Shown here piece after piece: positions 9,640 through 18,904 of a DNA stretch of 64,000 nt (positions within the stretch are counted from its first letter, which is position 1; the number at the start of each line of letters is the position of its first letter). Location: positions 10,578 through 74,577 of the forward strand of contig DEQQ01000018.1 of the NCBI GenBank assembly GCA_002360455.1, read 5' to 3'. The translations under genes and the position numbers were made by a program. The DNA comes from Saprospiraceae bacterium UBA3362. Its GTDB lineage: Bacteria; Bacteroidota; Bacteroidia; Chitinophagales; Saprospiraceae. The notes beneath the pieces were generated by a model. That model was not told the origin of the DNA. It worked only from the letters and a program-made list of their open reading frames with translations, and ran no database searches.

Positions 9640-11460
9640 TTAATTTACATAAAATGAGAGTTCTATGCCTGCAGGAAAATTTTGAGTATCATCTATTTTT
9701 TGATATGGCTTTGCACCTACAGTCATTTTCTCTGCAGAAACTCCTGAGACAACCATAAGCTTTGATATGGTATTGGCTCGTCTATAAGAACCGTCCAATG
9801 TTTTTGTAGGAGAATTTTGTGCTACACTAAATCCAATAATCTCGTAATTCAAATTGGATCTTGATTTTAAAAATTGACAAAGCCTAGATATTATTATTGT
9901 TCCCTGTTCCTTCATAGCAATAGTTTCTCCTTCGAACAAATAATTTTGAGGCAGGAAAATACTGACTAAATTTCCTTGTATTTTATAAAATATTCCTGCC
10001 TTAGGAAACTCCTGCGGCAATCCATTGATCTTGTTCAATAAATCTTGTGGCAGTTCTGATGCCTTCGGCTCAGGGCTGGTTTTGTTTGGTTTCAAACTCA
10101 GTTCATTATATTTTTTTTGACAATCTTGAACTTCAACTTCCTTTGTTTTCAATTTCTGTTGTAGATCCGAAATTTGATTCTTTGAGCTAGGATTGCTCAT
10201 AGCATCTCTGGATTGAAGTTCCAGATCATTTATTTTCTTATCCTTTTCAATGAGTATCCTATTGAAAGAATCTTTGGACTGTTGGGCAATGAGTAATAAA
10301 TTCGATTCTTTTGATCTTTGATTTTTTAATTCCGCCTTAAGATTCTCATTTTCGTTTCTAACAGCCAAAACTTCTGCCTGATTTTGAGATTTTTGCTCAC
10401 TTTTCGATTTTGAACCTGACGGTTTACTTAGCTCATTCTTTGATTCAGCAAGCTGTTTTTTTAAATCCGTTACTTCTCCATTCAATGATGAAATTGTAGC
10501 TTTGTTTTGATTCTGTATTTGCTCCAATTCTGCTAAGTTTGCATTACTTTGATCTAAGGATTTCTTTAGATTAATCTGCTCTGATTTGACCTTATCCAAC
10601 TCTTGATTCAATGTTGCATTTTGAGTTTTCAAATTTTGAATTTGAGCTTGATCTTCTTTATTGGAAGATTTTTTGGATGACTTTTTATTTGATGATTCGA
10701 GCAATTCCTTATTTTGTTTATCCAGAATCATTAAATTCTGGTTTTTCTCCATCAAAGTCTTATTTAATCCGGCTATCTGTGCTGTCTTTTCTGCAAGTTG
10801 TGATTTAATTAAATCGATCTCAGCGTTACTAGGGTTTGACTGTTGGTTGATTTGGTTTGTCTCTATGCTATTCATTTTAGACTCCAAAAACTTTATTTTA
10901 GCCTGTTGATTGTCCGTCTCAACTTTGAGCGTTGTATTTTGATTTAATAGTTCGGAAATCTTAGTTTGAGCAGCGGCTTCACTTTGTTTTATTTTACTAT
11001 TTTCTGTAACTAAATCTTGATTGTTTTTCAATGCCAAATTTTTTTCCGACTGGGCATTGTTCAATAAATTTTCATTTTGACTCAATTTAAAACGCAAAGA
11101 TCTTATTTCGTTTTGCAATGAATCTAAATTTACGGACTCCGATTTAGACAGAGCGCCGGATGGTAATGCTTTCCCTTCAAAACGCAAATAAAGTTCAGCA
11201 AGCACCTGTTCTGTTTTTAGCAGCTGAGCCTTACACAGTTCCAAGTCATTGGATTTAGAAATGCAATCTGCTTTGTTTTCCTGAAGTTTAGCATTTTCAG
11301 CTTTTAGCACAAGGTTGTCTGCAGTCACTTGTTTGAATTTGCCGGAGCTAACACAAGCGCTAACGAAAAAAAATAGAATAGGAACACCGACAAGAATAAA
11401 TCTTGAAGAATGAGCTAAAAAACCAAATCGAATTGGCTGAGAGAATAAAAAAATTGACAT
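9640..11460 (-). CDS. Long coiled-coil lipoprotein with OmpA-like C-terminal domain
   Basis: The 606-aa protein has a signal sequence and lipobox FFVSAC at about residue 36, followed by about 400 residues of heptad-rich, Gln/Lys/Asn/Glu-rich coiled coil. The last 120 residues carry an OmpA/MotB-like pattern (YEIIGFSVAQNS, then SYRRANTISKLMVVSG), the region that binds peptidoglycan in that family; the match is weak. A role as periplasmic spacer between outer membrane and cell wall is plausible. It is the first gene of a three-gene minus-strand run with tight spacing to the M43 protease gene. A shorter signal peptide from an internal start is possible, because the first 20 residues are unusual. 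Confidence 0.75.
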   Translation of the reverse strand: MSIFLFSQPIRFGFLAHSSRFILVGVPILFFFVSACVSSGKFKQVTADNLVLKAENAKLQENKADCISKSNDLELCKAQLLKTEQVLAELYLRFEGKALPSGALSKSESVNLDSLQNEIRSLRFKLSQNENLLNNAQSEKNLALKNNQDLVTENSKIKQSEAAAQTKISELLNQNTTLKVETDNQQAKIKFLESKMNSIETNQINQQSNPSNAEIDLIKSQLAEKTAQIAGLNKTLMEKNQNLMILDKQNKELLESSNKKSSKKSSNKEDQAQIQNLKTQNATLNQELDKVKSEQINLKKSLDQSNANLAELEQIQNQNKATISSLNGEVTDLKKQLAESKNELSKPSGSKSKSEQKSQNQAEVLAVRNENENLKAELKNQRSKESNLLLIAQQSKDSFNRILIEKDKKINDLELQSRDAMSNPSSKNQISDLQQKLKTKEVEVQDCQKKYNELSLKPNKTSPEPKASELPQDLLNKINGLPQEFPKAGIFYKIQGNLVSIFLPQNYLFEGETIAMKEQGTIIISRLCQFLKSRSNLNYEIIGFSVAQNSPTKTLDGSYRRANTISKLMVVSGVSAEKMTVGAKPYQKIDDTQNFPAGIELSFYVN

Positions 11461-11597
11461 TAAATTAGAGTTTGATCAAATCAAAATCGGCTTAAAACTA
11501 TATAAAATAAATCAATTTTAATAGAATTAACTGTAAAAGCTATTAAAAATTGAACATTTGAGCCATTTTATAGGTTTGTATGGCTCATTCTTAGGTC

Positions 11598-12803
11598 TTG
11601 AATACATATCAATTAGGAGAATCGGATTTGGATCTTACAGTATCCTTGAGCTTGGATGAGTTTAGAACCGAATGGCAAACTTACCATCAGTCTCATCTTT
11701 TGATGGATTTTGACTTTTTGAAATCCATTGAGAATGCACTTCCTGAGAAGTTAAGTCCTTTGTATGCTTTGATCAAAAAAGAAAAGGAAGTATTAGGTTT
11801 ACTTTATTTTCAAGTCATTCAATTTTCTGCCGGAGAGAGTTTAAAATTAGAACAAGAAACGGATGAGCTTCCCTGTAAAATGTTCTTTGATTCTCTTGCC
11901 AAATTTTTCAAAAAATTTGTTGCCAATAAAGTAAGTTTTAAAGCTTTAGTCTCGGGAAATCTTCTTGGATCCGGGCCGTTTGGCTTTTACTTCACTCAAG
12001 ATTTTGATCATGACAAACAGGAAGAATTATTATCTCTTTCCATTGAAACCTTATTTAGATATGAAAAATCAATGGCAGATGTTTCTGTTTGTTTAATAAA
12101 AGATTTTCCAAAAGGAAAAAGACTGACCACTGCCAGCTCAGGGCCCTATGCTTCTTTTACCGAATTCAAAGTCCAACCCTCTATGAACTTGAAGGTTCGA
12201 TGGAATAGTTTCGAAGACTATTTGAATTCTATGGAGAGCAAATATCGTTTGAGAATTAAAAAATATCAGCAAAAAATTGCTTCCTTACAACTCAAAGAAT
12301 TAACCGCAGATGAAATAGATTTTTATAAAAATGAAATAGAACTATTGTATAAGAATATCCAAGATCAAGCAGGCTTCAACATGGTGCATCTTGATCAAAA
12401 CTATTTCTATACTTTGAAAAAATTGAAGAAAAATGATTTCAAATTTTTTGCTTATTTTTTAGATAATGAAATGCTTTGTTTTTATTCCTATCTAAACGCC
12501 GGAGATATTCTTTCTGCCCATTTTTTAGGTTACAACAAATCCAAAAATAATCATTATGCCATTTACCCAAATGTACTTTGCAATTTAATTCAAGAGGCAA
12601 TTGTAAACCAATATCAATGCATAGATTTAGGAAGAACAGCCTTAGAAATCAAAAGCTCGTTTGGAGCTGTTCCGGAAGAATTGTTTTGCTATGTTGCACA
12701 TCGTTCCAGTTGGTACAATAGGTTTGTACCCAAACTGCTTGACTATCTGGTTCCTGAAGAAAAATGGACCCCGAGAAGTCCATTTAAAAAGCATACGCAC
12801 TAG
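11598..12803 (+). CDS. GNAT-fold acyltransferase, FemAB / BioF2-like
   Basis: The 401-aa protein has no signal peptide. Its C-terminal half follows the pattern of FemAB-like GNAT proteins: SKYRLRIKKYQQK, then QAGFNMVHLDQNYFYTL, then YPNVLCNLIQEAIVNQY and DLGRTALEIKSSFGA. Such proteins transfer acyl or aminoacyl groups, for example in peptidoglycan bridge formation, but the substrate here cannot be told. The start is TTG at 11598, because the nearest ATG (11580) runs straight into a stop. It is transcribed divergently from the coiled-coil lipoprotein gene and is monocistronic by spacing. Confidence 0.75.
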   Translation: MNTYQLGESDLDLTVSLSLDEFRTEWQTYHQSHLLMDFDFLKSIENALPEKLSPLYALIKKEKEVLGLLYFQVIQFSAGESLKLEQETDELPCKMFFDSLAKFFKKFVANKVSFKALVSGNLLGSGPFGFYFTQDFDHDKQEELLSLSIETLFRYEKSMADVSVCLIKDFPKGKRLTTASSGPYASFTEFKVQPSMNLKVRWNSFEDYLNSMESKYRLRIKKYQQKIASLQLKELTADEIDFYKNEIELLYKNIQDQAGFNMVHLDQNYFYTLKKLKKNDFKFFAYFLDNEMLCFYSYLNAGDILSAHFLGYNKSKNNHYAIYPNVLCNLIQEAIVNQYQCIDLGRTALEIKSSFGAVPEELFCYVAHRSSWYNRFVPKLLDYLVPEEKWTPRSPFKKHTH

Positions 12804-12854
12804 TTAATCCCATGTTAAATTTTCTACCTCCAAAAATACTCAAATGAAATAAAG

Positions 12855-12862
12855 TATCTTTG
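12855..12862 (+). promoter_or_regulatory. Candidate -7 element for the phosphatase-like gene and valS
   Basis: TATCTTTG fits the Bacteroidota -7 consensus TAnnTTTG and lies 21 bases before the ATG at 12884. No TTG is found at the expected -33 distance, so the call rests on one box. Confidence 0.4.
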
Positions 12863-12883
12863 TCATCTAAGTAAATAAGGGTT

Positions 12884-13474
12884 ATGACTCGATTGATTAT
12901 TGGTTTGATTTTTTTGACGCATTTGGGATTTGCTCAACAAACAAAACCCAATTCTCAATGGGTAAAAAAAATCAATACTGAAAAAGTATATTTTACAAAT
13001 CAAGACTCAATGACTTATCTTTTGAGTTCGGATAAAAATCAACAAACCATATTTGCTTTTTTTCACTCAGAAGAAGATACTATAGGAATTGACCCGGGAC
13101 TCAGCACAGATGGTAGATGGAGGGCCATCCACCTTCTCAAACTCTTAAAACCTCTGCAGATTCAACATTTTTTTAGTACTCCATTTCGTAGAAATATTCT
13201 TACTATTCAACCCTTGACGGATGAAATGAAAAAACAGGTTGTATACTATGATCAGGCCGACTTAAATGTGTTGTATAAAAAATTAGACGTCCTTTTTCCT
13301 AAACCTGTAGTATTGATGATTCATCAACAGACGTTCCAAAAAATAGTCCAACAACTTACAGGACAAACCATAGACAATAAGGATAACGATAGTTCACCAA
13401 AACGTTTTTTTATTTTGCAAAGAACCCAAGATAATCAAGGAAATTTTTACTCTCTGCTCTATAATATCAGATAA
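12884..13474 (+). CDS. Exported histidine-phosphatase-superfamily protein with altered RHG motif
   Basis: The 196-aa protein begins with a signal peptide (MTRLIIGLIFLTHLGFAQ). It then follows the phosphoglycerate-mutase-like pattern: FFHSEED where the family has RHxE, GLSTDGRWRAIHLLKLL for the LSxxGxxRA element, STPFRRNILTIQPL for the SSxxxRxxxTAxP element, and LMIHQQ for the second catalytic His. The nucleophile His and the second His seem kept, but the Arg before the first His is Phe, so activity is doubtful. It ends 2 bases before valS and is probably co-transcribed with it. Its substrate is unknown. Confidence 0.7.
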   Translation: MTRLIIGLIFLTHLGFAQQTKPNSQWVKKINTEKVYFTNQDSMTYLLSSDKNQQTIFAFFHSEEDTIGIDPGLSTDGRWRAIHLLKLLKPLQIQHFFSTPFRRNILTIQPLTDEMKKQVVYYDQADLNVLYKKLDVLFPKPVVLMIHQQTFQKIVQQLTGQTIDNKDNDSSPKRFFILQRTQDNQGNFYSLLYNIR

Positions 13475-13476
13475 TT

Positions 13477-16104
13477 ATGTCATCTTCCGATCACAAACTA
13501 AGCAGCTCAGAGATTGAGCAAAAATGGTATCAACATTGGGAAAATCAACATTACTTTGATTCGACTCCGGATGATAGAGAGCCTTTCATCATTATTATTC
13601 CTCCTCCGAATATCACAGGTGTATTGCACATGGGACACATGCTCAATAATACCATTCAGGATTTGCTTATTCGCAAAGCAAGATTAGAGGGTAAAAACGC
13701 TTGTTGGGTTCCCGGTACAGATCATGCTTCTATTGCTACGGAGGCCAAAGTGGTGCAAATGTTACGAGAGCAAGGAATAAAAAAATCTGATCTGTCAAGA
13801 GAAGATTTTTTGAAACATGCTTTTCTTTGGAAAGAGAAATACGGTGGCATTATTTTGCAACAACTAAGAGCATTGGGGGCTTCATGTGACTGGAAAAGAA
13901 CAGCATTCACAATGGACGAGGCACGTTCTTCTATGGTAATCAAAGCCTTTGTAGATCTTTACAATAAAGGAAAATTATATCGAAGAAAACGAATGGTCAA
14001 TTGGGATCCCGAGGCCAAAACCGTTTTGTCTAACGAAGAAGTTCACTATCACGAGGAGCAGGCCAATCTGTTTCACATTTTATATAAAATAGAAGGATCA
14101 GAAGAAGGTATTGTAATCGCAACTCAAAGACCCGAAACCATAATGGCAGACAGAGCTGTAGCCGTCAATCCGAATGATGAACGTTACAAACATTTGCAAG
14201 GAAAATTTGTAAAAATTCCATTGATTGATCGATATATTCCTATTATTCCGGATGATTATGTTGACATGGAATTCGGAACAGGCGCACTCAAAGTTACTCC
14301 CGCTCATGATCAGAATGATTACGAAATCGGAGTAAAACATCAATTGGAAATTGTAGATATTCTTAATGAAGATGGAACTTTAAATGATGATGCCATTATT
14401 TTGGTCGGCATGGATCGATTTGAAGCGAGAAAGCGCATTAAGAAATTATTGGAAGAAGAAGCCGTGTTGATAAAAATAGAATCGTATAAAACCAATATAG
14501 GGAGGTCGGAACGTACAAATGCTGTTGTAGAACCACGATTAAGTTTGCAGTGGTATGTGGATATGAAATCCATGGCCAAAGATGCGCTTGATGCAGTAGA
14601 AAACGGGGATATTTTATTTTATCCCGAAAATATGAAAAATACCTACCGTCATTGGATGGACAATATCAAAGATTGGTGTATTTCAAGGCAGTTATGGTGG
14701 GGACACAGAGTCCCGGCGTTTTATTATCAGGACGAAGTTTTTGTGCATGAAACTGCAGAAGGTGCTCTTCAGTTAGCCAAGATCAAAACAGCCAATAATC
14801 ATTTGACTTTAGATGATTTAAAACAAGATGATGATGTACTCGACACTTGGTTTTCTTCCTGGTTATGGCCAATTTCAGTTTTTGAAAAAGAGGAAGATTT
14901 GAATTATTACTACCCTACTTCGGTATTGGTCACAGGTTGGGATATTATTTTCTTGTGGGTAGCTCGAATGATTATGGCAGGATATGAATGGAAAAATAAA
15001 TTGCCATTCAAAGAAGTTTACTTTACGGGTATGGTAAGAGATAAACTCAGAAGAAAAATGAGTAAATCACTGGGCAACTCACCCGATGCTCTCAAGCTCA
15101 TTGCAGATCATGGCGCAGATGGTGTCAGATTTGGAATGTTGGCCTGCTCTCCTGCCGGAGGAGATCTGTTGTTTGATGAAAAACTATGCGAACAAGGTGC
15201 AGGTTTCGTTCATAAATTATGGAATGCTAGAATACTTGTAGGCAGTTGGACAAGCTCAGATCAAAGTTCAGTTTCAAAGGCAGAAGAATTAGGAATGAAT
15301 TGGATGGAAGAACGAACCAATCAAGTCATTCATGAAACCAATGGCTTGTACAAACAATACAAATTGTCAGAAGCACTTAAGCTAATTTACAGTTTTGTTT
15401 GGGATGATTTTTGTTCCTTTTATCTTGAATTAATTAAACCCAAAAAAGAGCAAGCTCTTCATCCAAAAGTATTGGACTTTACAAAACAAAGTTTTGAAAA
15501 TATATGCACTTTGCTTCATCCCTTTATGCCTTTTATTACAGAAGAATTGTGGCATTTATTGAGAGAACGAGCTGCCGGAGATGATTGTATGGTTTCTGTT
15601 TATCCAAAGGAAAAAGAAATCAATCAATCCTTACTTGATACTGTTTCTGAAGTTCGTCAAGTGATCACTCAGGTTGCCGCTCTTCGTCAAAAATACGGAG
15701 TAAAATACATCGTGAGCGCTCCATTATATCTTGCAAAATCCGATAACGAGAAAAATATTCTCAATACCCAAGGAGCAGATGAAATTATTCAAAAATTGGC
15801 CAACATCAGTTCCCTTTCTTTTACCGATAAGGAGGTAGCAGGAAGTCAATCTTTTTTAGGCTTAAGAGATCAATATTTTATTATACTCCCAATAACAATT
15901 GATGTAGAAGAAGAGCGAAAAAAAATCCTCAGCGAAATTGAGTACACGCGAGGCTTTTTGGAATCCGTAGAGAAAAAATTAAGCAATGAAAAATTTGTAG
16001 CCAATGCAGCAGCGGCTTTGGTCGAAAAAGAAAAGCAAAAAAAAGCAGATGGATTGACACGTTTAGCGGCCTTAGAAGCCAGCTTAGCACAGCTTGAGTC
16101 CTAA
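13477..16104 (+). CDS. valS: Valyl-tRNA synthetase
   Basis: This cytosolic class I aminoacyl-tRNA synthetase charges tRNA-Val. The 875-aa length is normal. The HIGH-type motif is in PPNITGVLHMGHMLNN, the KMSKS motif is KMSKSLGNSPD, and the editing (CP1) domain contains TQRPETIMADRAVAVNP. The DTWFSSWLWP and TGWDIIFLWVARM segments are typical of ValS. The last 65 residues form the C-terminal coiled coil that binds tRNA. It starts at ATG 13477, two bases after the phosphatase-like gene. Confidence 0.98.
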   Translation: MSSSDHKLSSSEIEQKWYQHWENQHYFDSTPDDREPFIIIIPPPNITGVLHMGHMLNNTIQDLLIRKARLEGKNACWVPGTDHASIATEAKVVQMLREQGIKKSDLSREDFLKHAFLWKEKYGGIILQQLRALGASCDWKRTAFTMDEARSSMVIKAFVDLYNKGKLYRRKRMVNWDPEAKTVLSNEEVHYHEEQANLFHILYKIEGSEEGIVIATQRPETIMADRAVAVNPNDERYKHLQGKFVKIPLIDRYIPIIPDDYVDMEFGTGALKVTPAHDQNDYEIGVKHQLEIVDILNEDGTLNDDAIILVGMDRFEARKRIKKLLEEEAVLIKIESYKTNIGRSERTNAVVEPRLSLQWYVDMKSMAKDALDAVENGDILFYPENMKNTYRHWMDNIKDWCISRQLWWGHRVPAFYYQDEVFVHETAEGALQLAKIKTANNHLTLDDLKQDDDVLDTWFSSWLWPISVFEKEEDLNYYYPTSVLVTGWDIIFLWVARMIMAGYEWKNKLPFKEVYFTGMVRDKLRRKMSKSLGNSPDALKLIADHGADGVRFGMLACSPAGGDLLFDEKLCEQGAGFVHKLWNARILVGSWTSSDQSSVSKAEELGMNWMEERTNQVIHETNGLYKQYKLSEALKLIYSFVWDDFCSFYLELIKPKKEQALHPKVLDFTKQSFENICTLLHPFMPFITEELWHLLRERAAGDDCMVSVYPKEKEINQSLLDTVSEVRQVITQVAALRQKYGVKYIVSAPLYLAKSDNEKNILNTQGADEIIQKLANISSLSFTDKEVAGSQSFLGLRDQYFIILPITIDVEEERKKILSEIEYTRGFLESVEKKLSNEKFVANAAAALVEKEKQKKADGLTRLAALEASLAQLES

Positions 16105-16250
16105 TAAAAAAGCGAAGAGCCTCTGCTCCAATAGCATGAGATAAGAAAGTATATTATCGATTAATGTAATGTTAAATATCCGTAATTAAAGCCCTTTGAA
16201 GGCTATTTTGGTCTTATTTTTGTTTAGATTTTTCTAATTCAAACCAATCC

Positions 16251-17174
16251 ATGAATTTAATACGTAAATTTCAACAACTATTTATCGTTGTAATTTTAGC
16301 TTGTTTTATCTCCTGCAAAAGCGACAATAAACTTCAGGACCCAAAGCTACAAGAACTTCAAAATGCGTTTAATAAGAATCCAAATCAAGAAAGTTATGAT
16401 AAACTGATAACTTCTTATCTGGAGCTGATGCAAAAGCACTCTAAAGACAAACCAATGATAGAGGAAGCATTGGCATCTTGTTTTGCTGCTAGTGAAAAAA
16501 TAGGTGCCAAAACTCAACAGGTGATTTTCTTGAACAATCTAATGAAAGATTACCCGGACAGACCGGATCATAAGGAAAATGTTGTCAAAATGATTGGCTT
16601 ATTGGACAGCCTTAACCGTACAGGACCTGCAGATGTTATGTCTCTTTGTTACCTCAAAGCTTATCCAAATGACGAAAAAGCTGCCCAGTTAAAAGCCGGA
16701 ATCCCTGAAAAGTACACGCTTCCCGACTCATGCATATTGGATATCGGACGTGCCATTTTTTCCGACACAACACAGAAGTTCTCAGAAGAAAAAGCTAGAG
16801 TTTATGTCGATGCTTGTGAGGCATATGCCTTGGCCATTCCTAAAGATGAAGCTGCGCCGGAATTCATTTTTAAGGCCGCAGAAACTTCCAATGCTTTGAA
16901 AACTTACGAAAAATCATTTGCTCTCTACGACTGGATCATTGATGCTTATCCAAAACATCCACGAGCTCCAATGGCCTTGTTTATGAAAGGCTTTTTATTT
17001 GACGGCACAATTAAGGATAGCGCCAATGCTAGAAGGTTTTACACCGAATTCCTCGAAAAATACCCAAAACACGAATTTGTTAAAGACGCCAAAGTGCTTT
17101 TGTCTAATATTGGAAAATCTGATGAGCAGGTTCTTCAAGAGCTAATGGAGAAAAATAAAAACAATAATAAATAA
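16251..17174 (+). CDS. TPR-containing lipoprotein
   Basis: The 307-aa protein has a signal peptide with lipobox CFISC at residues 18-22, so it should be a lipoprotein. The rest is helical with tetratricopeptide-like repeats; the clearest is near the C-terminus (SFALYDWIIDAYPKHPRAP and RRFYTEFLEKYPKHEFVKDA), which recalls the repeats of BamD/YbgF-type proteins. It is too short of specific signatures to call it BamD. It stands alone between valS and rpmE2. Confidence 0.75.
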   Translation: MNLIRKFQQLFIVVILACFISCKSDNKLQDPKLQELQNAFNKNPNQESYDKLITSYLELMQKHSKDKPMIEEALASCFAASEKIGAKTQQVIFLNNLMKDYPDRPDHKENVVKMIGLLDSLNRTGPADVMSLCYLKAYPNDEKAAQLKAGIPEKYTLPDSCILDIGRAIFSDTTQKFSEEKARVYVDACEAYALAIPKDEAAPEFIFKAAETSNALKTYEKSFALYDWIIDAYPKHPRAPMALFMKGFLFDGTIKDSANARRFYTEFLEKYPKHEFVKDAKVLLSNIGKSDEQVLQELMEKNKNNNK

Positions 17175-17232
17175 TATATAAAATTCTTATAATCAATATT
17201 TTAATAGTTTATATAAATTTATTACTAAGATA

Positions 17233-17265
17233 TTGACTGTAAAAGTCTGAAAATCATTATCTTTG
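17233..17265 (+). promoter_or_regulatory. Candidate promoter of rpmE2
   Basis: TTG (17233-17235) and TATCTTTG (17258-17265) match the Bacteroidota -33 and -7 boxes, with a 22-base spacer that is slightly longer than the usual 19-20. The ATG of rpmE2 follows 18 bases after the -7 box. Confidence 0.5.
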
Positions 17266-17283
17266 CCGTCCAAATTTTGAGTC

Positions 17284-17541
17284 ATGAAAAAAGATATTCA
17301 TCCGTCAAATTATAGAATGGTAGTTTTTAAAGACTTCTCATGCAATGAAGCTTTTTTAACTCGCTCATGTACAGCTTCCAGAGAAACCATAAAATGGGAA
17401 GATGGTAATGAGTACCCTTTGGTAAGATTGGAGATTTCAAGTAAATCTCATCCTTTCTTTACCGGTAAAATGAAGTTTGTAGATACGGCAGGTCGTATCG
17501 ACAAGTTCAACAAAAAATTCGCAAAGTTTTCTAAAAACTAA
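17284..17541 (+). CDS. rpmE2: 50S ribosomal protein L31, type B
   Basis: The 85-aa protein has the L31 signature: KKDIHPSNYRMVVFKD at the start and SKSHPFFTGKMKFVDTAGRI near the end. It lacks the CxxC pairs of zinc-binding L31, so it is the zinc-independent type B. It is part of the large ribosomal subunit. It has its own promoter-like boxes and a strong terminator directly after it. Confidence 0.97.
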   Translation: MKKDIHPSNYRMVVFKDFSCNEAFLTRSCTASRETIKWEDGNEYPLVRLEISSKSHPFFTGKMKFVDTAGRIDKFNKKFAKFSKN

Positions 17542-17547
17542 GATATC

Positions 17548-17574
17548 AAAAGGCCGCAATTGCGGCCTTTTTTA
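17548..17574 (+). terminator. Rho-independent terminator of rpmE2
   Basis: A perfect inverted repeat (AAAGGCCGCA / TGCGGCCTTT, almost no loop) is followed by a T-run, 6 bases after the rpmE2 stop. Confidence 0.9.
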
Positions 17575-17633
17575 TTTGATTTGGATTCTCTTTCTCTCTC
17601 CAAGATTCTATTTCTCGCGTTTTTTAGCCGGAT

Positions 17634-18026
17634 TTAATCGAACCAGGCATCCTCAAAATGCTCAATTCTTATGGGCTTTCCAGTTTTTGCCAGAATCCCA
17701 ATAACATCAAATCGAATCTCCCATTGATGTCCAATCTGTTCCATATACACAGAGGCAGCTTCGGCAATTAAATTTTGTTTCTTTAAGCTGACAAATTCTT
17801 CAGGACTTCCAAAAAAATCATAAGTCCTTGTTTTTACTTCAACAAACACCAAGATTTCATTTTTTTTTGCGATCAAATCAATTTCTGCTTTAGAATATCT
17901 CCAATTTTTCTCCAGGATCTGGTACCCTTTATTTTCAAGAAATTCGGCAGCCCATTGCTCACCTTGGATACCTATCATTTGTTTGGCAGTCTTAGAAAAT
18001 TCCGATTCTTTTGATTTATTTTTCAC
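17634..18026 (-). CDS. YraN/UPF0102 family endonuclease-like protein
   Basis: The 130-aa protein matches the UPF0102 family: GEQWAAEFLENKGYQILEKNWR, then KAEIDLIAKKNEILVFVEVKTR, which carries the E...D...ExK residues of the restriction-endonuclease-like fold. Length is normal. Its in vivo role is not established for the family. It converges on rpmE2 and is divergent from the sdh operon. Confidence 0.93.
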   Translation of the reverse strand: MKNKSKESEFSKTAKQMIGIQGEQWAAEFLENKGYQILEKNWRYSKAEIDLIAKKNEILVFVEVKTRTYDFFGSPEEFVSLKKQNLIAEAASVYMEQIGHQWEIRFDVIGILAKTGKPIRIEHFEDAWFD

Positions 18027-18085
18027 TTCATCAAAAATACGATGAATAATTCAAAAACAGGAACTGATCTTTCTTTGTTACTATT

Positions 18086-18115
18086 TTGTAAATCTAAGCT
18101 CAAATCTTAGATTTG
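18086..18115 (+). promoter_or_regulatory. Promoter of the sdhCAB operon
   Basis: TTG at 18086-18088 (in TTTTG) is followed after exactly 19 bases by TAGATTTG at 18108-18115, a full match to the Bacteroidota -33/-7 consensus. The sdhC ATG is 25 bases further on. Confidence 0.75.
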
Positions 18116-18140
18116 CAGTTTATAATTCAAACATAGTCAA

Positions 18141-18824
18141 ATGAACTGGTTGGTCAAATTCTTGAATTCTTCCATTGGTCAAAAACTCATCATGAGTTTG
18201 TCGGGATTGTTTCTCATAGTCTTCCTCCTTATCCATCTATTGGGAAATCTCCAATTGCTCAAAGCAGACGGTGGTCAGGCATTCAATATTTATGGCTATT
18301 TTATGACTCACAATCCGTTGATCAAAATGGTTTCTTATGGCTTATATCTTTTCATTTTAATCCATGCCATACAGGGTACATTACTTTGGCTCAAAAACAG
18401 ATCTGCCAAAGGCTCAAGTTATGCAGTCAATTCCAATGCAGGGACTAACATGTTTAGTCGGTATATGATGCATTTTGGAATTATCATTTTTATTTTTATA
18501 ATCATTCACATGATTCAATTTTGGTTGAAGATGAAAATGGGTGTACTGGACCAAGTGTCTTATGACGGAGTAGATCATACTGTAGCCAATTTATATGCAC
18601 CTTGTCAGCTTGCATTTTCCAATATTGGATATGTATTGTTTTATGTTCTCAGCATGCTTATACTCGCTTTCCATTTGAATCATGGATTTCAAAGTGCATT
18701 TCAAACCTTAGGATGGAATCATCCAAAATACAATGGATTGATAAAAATTGTAGGACTACTCTATTCAATACTTATTCCCTTGGGATTTGCAATAATTCCA
18801 ATCTTTATGTTTTTGAATAAATAA
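18141..18824 (+). CDS. sdhC: Succinate dehydrogenase/fumarate reductase cytochrome b subunit
   Basis: The 227-aa protein has five predicted membrane segments and conserved His residues (LIHLLGN, LIHAIQG, HMIQFWLK, AFHLNHGF) suited to two b haems, as in the single-anchor type of Bacteroidota and epsilonproteobacteria. It anchors the flavoprotein and iron-sulfur subunits to the cytoplasmic membrane and passes electrons to or from quinone. It is first in the sdhC-sdhA-sdhB operon, behind a good promoter. Confidence 0.95.
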   Translation: MNWLVKFLNSSIGQKLIMSLSGLFLIVFLLIHLLGNLQLLKADGGQAFNIYGYFMTHNPLIKMVSYGLYLFILIHAIQGTLLWLKNRSAKGSSYAVNSNAGTNMFSRYMMHFGIIIFIFIIIHMIQFWLKMKMGVLDQVSYDGVDHTVANLYAPCQLAFSNIGYVLFYVLSMLILAFHLNHGFQSAFQTLGWNHPKYNGLIKIVGLLYSILIPLGFAIIPIFMFLNK

Positions 18825-18904
18825 ATCAGTTGGAATTTCTTTTTAAGAAATGAATTAATTAGAATCAATATTAATAATCTAATTTCTAAATAAAAAAACA
18901 AGAA

